This document shows positions 8,083-17,485 of a stretch of DNA of 35,705 nucleotides, piece after piece (the first letter of the stretch is position 1; every line of letters starts with the position of its first letter). This DNA is from Actinomycetes bacterium (lineage in GTDB: Bacteria > Actinomycetota > Acidimicrobiia > Acidimicrobiales > Bog-793). The notes under the pieces were generated by a model. The model worked only from the letters and a program-made list of their open reading frames with translations. It was not told the origin of the DNA and did no database searches. The position numbers and the translations under genes were made by a program. Location of the stretch: contig JAKBAA010000033.1 in NCBI GenBank assembly GCA_021809425.1, positions 1 to 35,705 of the forward strand. The letters are read 5' to 3'.

Positions 8083-9321
8083 GTGACCGGGATCGTCGAG
8101 CGGTACCTCTCCTTGGGCCTGGCCACCGGGCGCCATCTGCCGGGCCTTGTCGACGCCTACTACGGCCCGCCTTCCCTCGCCGAGCGGGCGGCGGCGGAGC
8201 CGCCGCGACGGCCGGCGGCACTGCTCGTCGAGGCGCGGTCGTTGCTGGCCGCCCTCGCTGCGGGCGAGCCGCTCGGGGTCGTCGAGGCCGCCGGCGAGCG
8301 CCCGGGTGACTCGCCCGACGAGCCGGCCTCCCGCCGCCGCTGGCTCCATGCGCAGCTGGTCGGGGTGGCGACCACCCTGCGCCGCCTCGCCGGAGAGCCG
8401 GTCGGCTACGCCGAGGAGGTCGAGGCCTGCTACGGGGTACGGCCGGCGCGCGTGCCGGAGGAGCGCTTCCTCGAGGCCCACCGGACGCTCGAGGAGGCGG
8501 TTCCGGGGACCGGCCCGCTCCCCGAGCGGCTGGTCGCCTGGCGGGAGGCCCAGGCGATCCCCGCCGACCGCCTCGAGCGGGTGATCGCCTCGCTCGCCGA
8601 GGACCTCCGCGCCCGGACCGACGCCCTGTGCGGCCTTCCCGACGGGGAGGCGATCGAGGTGGAGCTCGTGACCGGCCAGCCGTGGTCCGGGTTCAACTAC
8701 TACCTCGGCGGCTGCCGCTCACGCATCGCCGTCAACGTCGACCTCCCGGTCCTCGCAACCTCGATCGCCCAGCTGGTGGCGCACGAGGCCTATCCGGGTC
8801 ACCACACCGAGCACAGCCGGAAGGAGGTAGGCCTCGTCCGTGGCCGAAGGTTCCACGAGGAGTCCCTGTTCCTCGTCGGCACGCCCCAGTGCCTGCTCGC
8901 CGAGGGCCTCGCCGACCTGGGCCTCGAGGTGGTCGTCGGCCGCCGCCCGGAGCGGTTCACGGCCGATCACCTCCGCCCGCTCGGCATCGCCTACGACCCG
9001 GACGTCGTGGCGGCCGTGGCCGACGCGGGAGAGGCGCTGGCCGGGGTGCGGGCGAACGCCGCCTTCCGGCTCCACGAGGACGGTGCCGACCCGGCGACGG
9101 TCGCCGGCGAGGTGGCCCGGTTCGGCCTGCTGGCGAGCTCGAGAGCCGACAAGCTCGTCGCCTTCTTGACGGATCCGACCTGGCGTGCCTACACGACCTG
9201 CTACGTCGAGGGGCTCCCGCGGTGTCGGTCGTTCGTTGACGGTCGACCGGAGCGGTTCGCCCGTCTCGTGACCGAGCAGCTCGTGCCCGCGGACCTCGCG
9301 CCCTCGGACCTCGCGCCATGA
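8083..9321 (+). CDS. DUF885-like putative metallohydrolase
   Basis: A 412-residue cytoplasmic protein with a zinc-peptidase-like motif: AHEAYPGHHTEH near residues 232-243. HExxPGHH is the hallmark of the DUF885 family, where the His and Glu residues are thought to bind metal as in gluzincins. A downstream Glu in LAEGLADLGLE near 272 could be the third ligand. The N-terminus IVERYLSLGLATGRHLPG and LVDAYYGP also match that family. DUF885 members include predicted carboxypeptidases or dipeptidases, but the true substrate is unknown. The start is ambiguous. GTG 8083 fits the conserved N-terminus. ATG 8014 (435 residues) has an AGGA just upstream and lies about 20 bp after the palindromic element at 7974-7992. 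It is divergent from the importer operon. Confidence 0.8.
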   Translation: MTGIVERYLSLGLATGRHLPGLVDAYYGPPSLAERAAAEPPRRPAALLVEARSLLAALAAGEPLGVVEAAGERPGDSPDEPASRRRWLHAQLVGVATTLRRLAGEPVGYAEEVEACYGVRPARVPEERFLEAHRTLEEAVPGTGPLPERLVAWREAQAIPADRLERVIASLAEDLRARTDALCGLPDGEAIEVELVTGQPWSGFNYYLGGCRSRIAVNVDLPVLATSIAQLVAHEAYPGHHTEHSRKEVGLVRGRRFHEESLFLVGTPQCLLAEGLADLGLEVVVGRRPERFTADHLRPLGIAYDPDVVAAVADAGEALAGVRANAAFRLHEDGADPATVAGEVARFGLLASSRADKLVAFLTDPTWRAYTTCYVEGLPRCRSFVDGRPERFARLVTEQLVPADLAPSDLAP

Positions 9322-9367
9322 CGCCCGCCGGGTGGGGTGGGGCCCGCCGGGACGCGAGGCCCCGGCG

Positions 9368-11395
9368 ATGACGTCGGTGCGCTCGAACGGGGGCGCCGCG
9401 GGGGCAGGGCGGGTCTCGTCGGCGCTCGTGCGGCTGCCCGAGGAGGACAACCCGCTCGCCTCGGTCATCGTCGTCGCCTGGCGGTCTGCGCCGTACGTCC
9501 TCGACTGCCTGGCGGCGGTCGCCCGGAGCGTGGAGGGGGTGGCCTACGAGGTGGTGCTCGTCCTGAACGAGCCGACGCCGGCGCTCGAGGCACGCGTGGC
9601 GACTCGGCTGCGGGGGGCGACGGTCGTGCGGACGCGGGCCAACGTGGGCTTCGGGGGAGCGGTCAACCTGGCGGCAAGCAGGGCGCGAGGCGAGCTCCTC
9701 GTGCTGCTGAACGACGATGCCGAGCCGCACCCGGGCTGGCTCGAGCACCTCGTCGACGGCGCCCTCCGGCGCCCGGGCGCGGCGGCCGTCGGGAGCAAGG
9801 TCCTGCTGCCGGACGGCACGATCCAGGAGGCCGGGTCGGTGGTGTGGTCGGACGGCTGGACGTTCACGGTCGGGCGGGGCCTTCCGGGGACGACGAAGCG
9901 GTTCGACTACGAGCGTCCGGTCGACTACTGCTCGGGCTGCTCCCTGCTCGTCCGCCGGCACGACTTCGAGGCGGTCGGCGGTCTCGACGACGCCTACTAC
10001 CCGGCGTACTTCGAGGATGCCGACCTGTGCCTGAAGCTCGCCGCACGGGGGCGCCAGGTCTGGTTCCAGCCGCGCTCGGTGGTGACCCACCGGGAGTCGG
10101 CGAGCACGCGACCGGGCTATCGCCAGTTCCTGCTCGACCGCAACCACGAGCGTTTCGCCGCCCGGTGGGCGGGGGAGCTCGCGGGCCGCGAGCCGCGGGT
10201 CGTGGCCCACGAGCCGGCCGTCGAGCGCGCCGTGTGGCGAGCGCTCGGGCGACCGCTGCGGGTGCTCGTCATCGACGACCGGGTCCCCGAGCCGTCGATC
10301 GGATCGGGGTTCGCCCGCATGGCGGACGCCATCGACGAGCTCGTCGGGACGGGTCGATGCCATGTCAGCCTGCTCTGCTCGCTCGAAGGCGGCGAGGCTC
10401 GCAACGACCCGATGGCCGAGCGGGGCGTGGAGGTGATCGACGAGCCCATCGAGCGCCACCTGGCAGAGCAGGGGCTCAGCTACTCGCTCGTCGTCGTGTC
10501 CCGCCCGCACAACTACGTGCGGTTCGCTCCGGTGGTGCGCCGCCTCCTGCCCGGGGTCCCGGTGGTCTACGACGCCGAGGCGCTGTACCACCGGCGGATC
10601 GACCGCCAGGCGGCCCTCGTAGAGGACCCGGTCGAGCGCCGGGCGCTCGAGGCGGCAGCGGCGGCGGTGCGGGCGGACGAGACGGCGATCGCCGCGGACG
10701 CCGACCACGTGGTCTGCATCTCGGCCGACGAGGCCGCCTTCTTCGAGGCCGAGGCCCCGGGTCGGGTGGAGGTGAACGCCCCGTTCCTCGCCGGTCCGAG
10801 CCCGACGCCACAGGGGTTCGACGAGCGAGCCGACATCGGCTACGTGGCCGGCTGGTTCGCCGGTGGCACGTCGCCGAACGCCGACGGCCTCCTGTGGTTC
10901 GTCCGGCAGGTGCTCCCGCTCGTGCGCGCCCGGGCGGCCGGTGCCCGGTTGCTCGTGACCGGGGCCTCCCCGCCCCGTAACGTCGGCCGGCTTGCGGGCC
11001 CGGCGGTTCGCTTCGTCGGCGAGGTCGACGACCTCTCGGCCTTCTACGGCTCGGTGCGGGCCGTGATCGTGCCGTTGCGCTACGGGGCCGGCGTGAAGAT
11101 CAAGACCGTCGAGGCGTTGCAGTTCGCCGTCCCGACCGTGGCGACGACCGTGGGTGCCGAGGGGGTGCCCCTCGAGGTGCCCGGTGCGCTCTCGGTCGAG
11201 GACGACCCTTCGCGCTTCGCCGACGCGCTGGCGCCGCTCCTCGCCGACGCCGCCGCCTGGCAGGACCAGCGCGACGCGCTGCTCGAGCAGCATCGACGGT
11301 GGCGCACCGCGGGACACGAGCCCTTCTGGTCGTCGCTGCTCGACCGGCTGGCCGTCCCGGTCCGCATCACCGACCCGCACCTCGGCCCCGCCTGA
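9368..11395 (+). CDS. Bifunctional GT2-GT4 glycosyltransferase
   Basis: A 675-residue protein with two glycosyltransferase modules. The N-terminal GT-A module (about residues 30-260) has LASVIVVAWRS, the nucleotide-sugar loop RTRANVGFGGAVN and a DxD-like LLNDDAEP at 113-120. YCSGCSLLVRRHDFEAVGGLDD and YFEDADLCLKL follow, typical of rhamnosyl/WbbL-like GT2 enzymes. After a linker, the GT-B module (about 290-660) has GYVAGWFAGGTSPNADGL and the Glu-containing donor loop YGAGVKIKTVEALQFAVPTV, as in GT4. No membrane segment is seen. It probably acts in cell-surface polysaccharide or glycolipid assembly, but acceptor and sugar are unknown and no other envelope genes are nearby. ATG 9368 is preferred over GTG 9332; neither has a strong ribosome site. 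Confidence 0.88.
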   Translation: MTSVRSNGGAAGAGRVSSALVRLPEEDNPLASVIVVAWRSAPYVLDCLAAVARSVEGVAYEVVLVLNEPTPALEARVATRLRGATVVRTRANVGFGGAVNLAASRARGELLVLLNDDAEPHPGWLEHLVDGALRRPGAAAVGSKVLLPDGTIQEAGSVVWSDGWTFTVGRGLPGTTKRFDYERPVDYCSGCSLLVRRHDFEAVGGLDDAYYPAYFEDADLCLKLAARGRQVWFQPRSVVTHRESASTRPGYRQFLLDRNHERFAARWAGELAGREPRVVAHEPAVERAVWRALGRPLRVLVIDDRVPEPSIGSGFARMADAIDELVGTGRCHVSLLCSLEGGEARNDPMAERGVEVIDEPIERHLAEQGLSYSLVVVSRPHNYVRFAPVVRRLLPGVPVVYDAEALYHRRIDRQAALVEDPVERRALEAAAAAVRADETAIAADADHVVCISADEAAFFEAEAPGRVEVNAPFLAGPSPTPQGFDERADIGYVAGWFAGGTSPNADGLLWFVRQVLPLVRARAAGARLLVTGASPPRNVGRLAGPAVRFVGEVDDLSAFYGSVRAVIVPLRYGAGVKIKTVEALQFAVPTVATTVGAEGVPLEVPGALSVEDDPSRFADALAPLLADAAAWQDQRDALLEQHRRWRTAGHEPFWSSLLDRLAVPVRITDPHLGPA

Positions 11396-11437
11396 GGGCC
11401 CGCCAGCACCCTCGGCGCTTCCCGACGGGCGCAGGTC

Positions 11438-12958
11438 TCAGGGGCGGTCGTGGCGGTCGAGGAATGCCACGACCTCGCCGAGGTCCACCCCGGGATAGGG
11501 GTTGAACGAGATGGCGTCGGTCGGAAGCCCCGAGACGAAGTGGCTCCGGTCCCGCGCCGAGGCCCAGGTCACCCCGGCCCACCGAGCGGCCATGTCCGGT
11601 TCGGGCTCGCGGCAGCAGCGTGGGTCGGGGCAGCGAGAGCTACGACGCGCCGTCGTGTCGTTGCCCCGGAAGTAGCGCGCGTAGCGCTCGGGGGTCCCGA
11701 CGGTGACGGCGTCGCGGCCCACGCCGTCGGCGCCGACGACGGTGATGCAGAGGAAGGTGCCCGCCGAGGTCGCCGTGTACTGGCTGCGAGGTGCGAAGGT
11801 CTCCTCGTCGTCGAACGAGGTCCGCGCACCCCACTGCCGGCAGAGGCGCTGGCCCTCGACGGTGCCGTCCGGATCGGCCGGCAGCGGGACGTCGTCGTTC
11901 TCGTAGGCCTTCCACACGACCCCCTCGGGGTCGGATCGGGTGAAGTGGACCGGGATGTCGAGGTGCCGGGTGATGAGGTTGGTCAGGCGGTGGGCTGCCA
12001 TCTCGTAGGACAGGTAGAAGACGTCGCGCAGATCGTCGACGGCGAGGTCCCCGGTGAGCTTGGCGTGGGCGAGGAGGGGGACGGCCGCACGCTCGGGGGC
12101 GAGGAGCGCTCCGGCGAAGTAGTTGGCCTCGACGCGCTGGCGGACGTAGTCGGCGAAGTCCACCGGGTCGTGGTGGCCGAGCGCGAAGTGGCCGAGCGTC
12201 TGGGCCACGACGGACCGGGCGGTCCGAGGGGGCAGGTCGTTGCGCTGGGCGACGTAGATGACGCGGTTGCGCAGGTCGGTCACCGATCTCGTGGAGGCGG
12301 GAAGGTCTCCTGCCCGTGCGATGGAGAAGCCGAAGTGGGCGGCGAGCGAGGCGAGGGCGCGCTCGGACACCACGCCGCCGCCGTCCTCGCCGATGGCGCC
12401 GACGGCGTCCGCTGCGATGGCCTCGATGTCCGGGTAGTAGTTGTCGGCTCGGCGCATCTGCTCGCGCATGGCCACGTTGGCGGCCCTGGCGCCGTGCGTC
12501 TGGGGGGTGGCGAGGTCGCCGAGCTCCTTGACCTTGTCGAACAGGGCGACGAGGTGCTGGAGGACCACGTCGTCCACCCGGGCCGAGGGGCGGAGCAGCG
12601 GGAGCTGGAGCGCGACGTAGCGCGGGTCCTCCTGCATCCGCTGGAACGTGAGCTCGAGCATCGAGCGCCGGTCGGGGGGGCGGGGCTCGAGCAGGTCGCC
12701 CACGCGGCAGCCGAGCGCAGCGGCCAGCTGGTTCACCGTCGAGAGCCGTGGCTCGCGCCGTCCGTTCTCGAGCTGGGAGAGATACGAGGCTGGCCGTCCG
12801 ACGGCCTCCCCGAGGCGCTCGAGGGTCATCCCGGCGCGGCGTCGATGATGGCGGAGGCGGTGCCCGAACACCGACGGGTCGATCGACCCGTCCGATCCGA
12901 GTGCCGTCAGCTCGTTCACCTTCTTCGAAGGGTACTTCTCCGAGGGCTGCAGCGGCAC
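11438..12958 (-). CDS. ramB: RamB/ScfR-type HTH regulator of acetate/glyoxylate metabolism
   Basis: 506 residues from GTG 12958 (GGAAG upstream); GTG 12919 is an alternative (493 residues). An XRE helix-turn-helix at about 31-90 (FGHRLRHHRRRAGMTLERLG, PASYLSQLENGRREP) is followed by an IrrE/ImmA-like domain. There the usual HExxH is replaced by TLGHFALGHH (about 254-263). A C-terminal domain ends with a Cys pair (CPDPRCC). This architecture is the short-chain fatty-acyl regulator family that includes RamB of Corynebacterium and Mycobacterium, which represses aceA/aceB and acetate genes. Lying directly downstream of aceB-aceA on the same strand supports that role. The 124-bp gap to aceA could hold its own promoter. 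Effector and exact targets are inferred. It converges on the glycosyltransferase gene. Confidence 0.85.
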   Translation of the reverse strand: MPLQPSEKYPSKKVNELTALGSDGSIDPSVFGHRLRHHRRRAGMTLERLGEAVGRPASYLSQLENGRREPRLSTVNQLAAALGCRVGDLLEPRPPDRRSMLELTFQRMQEDPRYVALQLPLLRPSARVDDVVLQHLVALFDKVKELGDLATPQTHGARAANVAMREQMRRADNYYPDIEAIAADAVGAIGEDGGGVVSERALASLAAHFGFSIARAGDLPASTRSVTDLRNRVIYVAQRNDLPPRTARSVVAQTLGHFALGHHDPVDFADYVRQRVEANYFAGALLAPERAAVPLLAHAKLTGDLAVDDLRDVFYLSYEMAAHRLTNLITRHLDIPVHFTRSDPEGVVWKAYENDDVPLPADPDGTVEGQRLCRQWGARTSFDDEETFAPRSQYTATSAGTFLCITVVGADGVGRDAVTVGTPERYARYFRGNDTTARRSSRCPDPRCCREPEPDMAARWAGVTWASARDRSHFVSGLPTDAISFNPYPGVDLGEVVAFLDRHDRP

Positions 12959-13082
12959 GGCGCTTCCGCGCTCCGGCCGCGGCCGGGGAGGGGCCGGGGC
13001 CGACCCTTCGGCCGCAGCCCTCCCCGGGTTGGCCGTGGCGCCGGCACCCCCCGTACGCGACGGGGGGTGCGCGGCTGCTCGC

Positions 13083-14372
13083 TCAGAACTGCTCCTGCTC
13101 GGTCGAGCCGGCGAGGGCCAAGGTCGACGCGCGGCCCTGGGCGAGCACCGACAGGAGGTCGTCGAACCAGCCGGCGCCCACCTCGCGCTGATGGCGGGTC
13201 GCGCTGTAGCCGTCGCCTTCGAGCGCCATCTCGTGCTGCTGGAGCTCCACGTAGGCCGACATGCCTCGCTCGGCATAGCCGTGGGCAAGCTCGAACGCCG
13301 AGGCGTTGAGGGCATGCCAGCCGGCGAGGGTGACGAACTGGAACCGGTAGCCCATGGCGGCCAGCTCCTTTTGGAATCGGGCGATCGAGGCGTCGTCGAG
13401 GTGGCGTCGCCAGTTGAACGACGGCGAGCAGTTGTAGGCGAGCAGGAGGTCCGGGTGCTCGGCCTTCACGGACTCGGCGAAGCGTCGGGCCTCCTCGAGG
13501 CTGGGGGTGGACGTCTCGCACCAGAGAAGGTCGGCGTAGGGGGCATAGGAGAGCCCGCGCGCGACCGCCGCGTCGAGGCCGGGGTGGACGACGTAGTAGC
13601 CCTCGTCGGTGCGCTCGCCGGTGCAGAAGCGCCGATCCTGCTCGTCGACATCGCTCGTGAGCAGGGCGGCCCCGAGGGCGTCGGTGCGAGCGACGACGAG
13701 GGTGGGGACGTCGGCGACGTCGGCGGCGAGGCGGGCGGCTGCGAGCGTTCGGAGGTGCTGGCTCGTCGGGACAAGGACCTTGCCGCCCATGTGGCCGCAC
13801 TTCTTCGCCGAGGCCAGCTGATCCTCGAAGTGGACGCCTGCGGCGCCCGCCTCGATGAGGGAGCGCATCAGCTCGTAGGCGTTGAGCGGGCCACCGAAGC
13901 CGGCCTCGGCGTCGGCGACGATCGGCGCCATCCAATGGCGTGTGACGGGCTCGCTGCCTCGCTCGGCCCACTCGATCTGGTCGGCCCGCCGGAGCGCGTT
14001 GTTGATCCTGCGCACCACTGCAGGGACGCTGTTCGACGGGTACAGGCTCTGGTCCGGGTAGACCTGCTCGGACAGGTTGGCATCGGCCGCCACCTGCCAG
14101 CCGGAGAGGTAGACCGCCTCCAGGCCGGCCCTGACCATCTCGACGGCCTGCGCCCCCGTCATGGCGCCAAGGGCGGCCACGTAGTCACGGGCTCGAAGCA
14201 GCTCCCAGAGCCGTTCGGCGCCCTGACGGGCGAGGGAGTGCTCGACGTGAACGGACCCACGAAGTCGCAGGACGTCGTCGGCCCGGTACGGACGGACGAT
14301 GCGCGCCCAGCGAGGGTCGGTGCGCCAGGTCGCCTCGAGGTCGGCCGTGGTGGTGCCAGCGGATGGGTTCAT
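13083..14372 (-). CDS. aceA: Isocitrate lyase
   Basis: Cleaves isocitrate to glyoxylate and succinate, the first step of the glyoxylate shunt. 429 residues, typical of the short bacterial/ICL1 type. The catalytic signature [11 protein letters not shown] has its Cys at residue 192. Other family blocks are [14 protein letters not shown] near 87, [20 protein letters not shown] near 150, VARTDALGA and [12 protein letters not shown]. The C-terminus GSTEQEQF matches the lid-closing tail 'GSTEEQF'. The ATG at 14372 is preceded by GAGGCAGG. It lies 72 bp downstream of malate synthase and upstream of the RamB-like gene, forming an aceB-aceA-ramB cluster. Such enzymes can also have methylisocitrate lyase activity; no prp genes are present here. 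Confidence 0.95.
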   Translation of the reverse strand: MNPSAGTTTADLEATWRTDPRWARIVRPYRADDVLRLRGSVHVEHSLARQGAERLWELLRARDYVAALGAMTGAQAVEMVRAGLEAVYLSGWQVAADANLSEQVYPDQSLYPSNSVPAVVRRINNALRRADQIEWAERGSEPVTRHWMAPIVADAEAGFGGPLNAYELMRSLIEAGAAGVHFEDQLASAKKCGHMGGKVLVPTSQHLRTLAAARLAADVADVPTLVVARTDALGAALLTSDVDEQDRRFCTGERTDEGYYVVHPGLDAAVARGLSYAPYADLLWCETSTPSLEEARRFAESVKAEHPDLLLAYNCSPSFNWRRHLDDASIARFQKELAAMGYRFQFVTLAGWHALNASAFELAHGYAERGMSAYVELQQHEMALEGDGYSATRHQREVGAGWFDDLLSVLAQGRASTLALAGSTEQEQF

Positions 14373-14444
14373 GGGTACCTGCCTCTCGGTCGGAGCGGTC
14401 GGTGGTGCGGCGCGACGAAGGGTGGAAGGAGGGGTCGGGGTCGG

Positions 14445-16028
<1,584 letters not shown>

Positions 16029-16339
16029 CCGTCTCCCCCTCCGTCGTCGGGCATCCGCCCAGCCGTTGCCCGTGTGATCTCAAGCTAGACAACTTCTCAT
16101 GATTTTGCACCGGACAAGTTGGAATGACTTGGCGACAATAGAAAGATCGACGATTCTTCTACCTCTCGGCCGGGGCGGGTGACGGGGCCCGACCGGGCCG
16201 CTCGGTCCGGGGTGGGCCCTTCGCCCCTGTTGCGGGGCGGCGCCGCTTCCTAGGGTCGGCGCGATGGACGGCGCGGGGCGCGTAGCGACCGCCCGCAGCG
16301 TGCACGGACGGCCGAACGAGCGATGGGGGAGCGTGTGCC
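16029..16339. promoter_or_regulatory. 311-bp divergent intergenic control region upstream of aceB
   Basis: No coding sequence is supported here. The part at 16081-16160 is clearly AT-richer than its surroundings. It contains near-identical octamers GACAACTT (16088-16095) and GACAAGTT (16113-16120) 25 bp apart, and a TTTTGCA at 16103-16109. TTTGCA is the core of the RamB box described in Corynebacterium (consensus around ACTTTGCAAA), which makes this a candidate RamB site. No convincing -35/-10 pair could be fixed on either strand. The rest (16160-16339) is GC-rich without recognisable structure and leads to the small gene at 16340. Confidence 0.45.
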
Positions 16340-16546
16340 ATGTCGAGCAGGGAGATCGGGCCGTTCTCGCCGGCCCCAGAGGAGCTGGGTGCGAGGTTGC
16401 TGTCGGACGAGGAGTTCGCGGCCGCCCTCGCTCGCCTGGAGGCGGGCGAGGAGTGCTTCCGCTCTGCGGTGATGCGACGGCGCTTCGGCGAGACGATCGT
16501 CGAGCGGCTCTGGGGCGAGCACGAGCAGCCCGTCGAGCCGGACTGA
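16340..16546 (+). CDS. Small unknown protein (68 residues)
   Basis: I do not recognise this protein. It is acidic and mostly helical (LSDEEFAAALARLEAGEECF then RRRFGETIVERLW), with one Cys and no signal or membrane segment. It is considered real because a GGGGGAGC ribosome site lies just before the ATG, third codon positions are almost all G/C, and it sits 34 bp upstream of a 3-hydroxyacyl-CoA dehydrogenase gene in the same direction. It could be a small accessory or regulatory protein of that enzyme, but nothing in the sequence shows this. Confidence 0.6.
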   Translation: MSSREIGPFSPAPEELGARLLSDEEFAAALARLEAGEECFRSAVMRRRFGETIVERLWGEHEQPVEPD

Positions 16547-16580
16547 CGGCAGGGCCAGCGAGGGGAGGAGGACGGAGACG

Positions 16581-17468
16581 GTGGCACACAGCGAAGGGCA
16601 GGGCGAGCGCGGCACGGGCACCGTGGTGGTGGTCGGCGGGGGGCTCATGGGGAGCGGGATCGCCCATGCCTTCCTTGTCGCCGGCCGGCGGGTCGAGCTG
16701 CTCGAGGTCGACGCGTCGGTGGCAGCGGCGAGCCGCGCCCGGATCCGCCAGCACCTCGAGGAGTCGGCGCGGCGTGGCCGGCTCGAGGAAGGCGTCGAGC
16801 GGGCGATGTCACGCCTCGAGGTCCACAAGAGCGGGGACGCCCTGGCCGCCGCCGAGGACGTCGCGGTGGCGATCGAGGCGGTGCCGGAGATGGTCCGGCT
16901 CAAACTCGAGGTCCTCGCCCTCTTGGAGCGCGTCGTCCCGGAGGAGGCGCTGCTGGCGACCAACACGAGCAGCATCGCCATCGGCGAGCTCGCGGCTGGC
17001 CTCGCCCGTCCGGGCCGCTTCGTCGGCCTCCACTTCTTCAATCCCGTGCCCGCGAGCCTGCTCGTCGAGATCGTGGTGGGCGCCACCACCACCCCGGCCA
17101 CCGTGGAGCGGGCAAGGTCCCTCGTCGAGCCCCTCGGCAAGCAGGCCATCGTGGTGCGGGACTCGCCAGGGTTCGCCACGAGCCGGCTCGGGGTGCTCCT
17201 CGGCCTCGAGGCGATCCGGATGCTCGAGGAGCAGGTTGCCACGCCCGAGGACATCGACCGGGCGATGACGCTCGGCTACAAGCACCCGGTCGGGCCGCTC
17301 CACTTGACCGACCTCGTCGGCCTCGACGTGCGCCTCGCCGTCGCCGACTACCTCCGCCCCCTCCTCGGCGAGCGCTTCGAGGCACCGAGCCTGCTCCGGG
17401 AGAAGGTGGCGCGAGGCGAGCTCGGCCGCAAGTGCCACCGCGGGTTCTTCTCCTATCCCGAGCCGTAG
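16581..17468 (+). CDS. 3-hydroxyacyl-CoA (3-hydroxybutyryl-CoA) dehydrogenase
   Basis: NAD(P)-dependent oxidation of (S)-3-hydroxyacyl-CoA to 3-ketoacyl-CoA; 295 residues, the normal length of the stand-alone enzyme. The Rossmann motif VVVVGGGLMGSGIAHAF is at about 15-31. The family blocks AIEAVPEMVRLKLEV, ATNTSSIAIGELA (catalytic Ser/Asn region) and GLHFFNPVPASLLVEIV (catalytic His-Glu region) follow. VVRDSPGFATSRLG opens the C-terminal domain, which contains GYKHPVGPLHLTDLVGLDV and ends RKCHRGFFSY. It starts with GTG after GGAGGACGGAGAC. The 6-phosphogluconate-dehydrogenase-like fold rules out an SDR. It may serve general beta-oxidation or the CoA operon to its right, from which it is separated by an opposing gene. 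Confidence 0.92.
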   Translation: MAHSEGQGERGTGTVVVVGGGLMGSGIAHAFLVAGRRVELLEVDASVAAASRARIRQHLEESARRGRLEEGVERAMSRLEVHKSGDALAAAEDVAVAIEAVPEMVRLKLEVLALLERVVPEEALLATNTSSIAIGELAAGLARPGRFVGLHFFNPVPASLLVEIVVGATTTPATVERARSLVEPLGKQAIVVRDSPGFATSRLGVLLGLEAIRMLEEQVATPEDIDRAMTLGYKHPVGPLHLTDLVGLDVRLAVADYLRPLLGERFEAPSLLREKVARGELGRKCHRGFFSYPEP

Positions 17469-17485
17469 CCCGAGCCCCGGACGGC

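Noticed and set aside
11396-11437. Terminator between the convergent glycosyltransferase and RamB-like genes
   Set aside because: Only a 5-bp GCCCG/CGGGC stem with a 23-nt loop and no T-run; not convincing.
11450-13309. Long open frame (619 codons) on the + strand
   Set aside because: It is antisense to the RamB-like gene, lacks any recognisable domain, and has the Gly/Val/Glu/Arg-rich composition typical of a shadow frame in GC-rich DNA.
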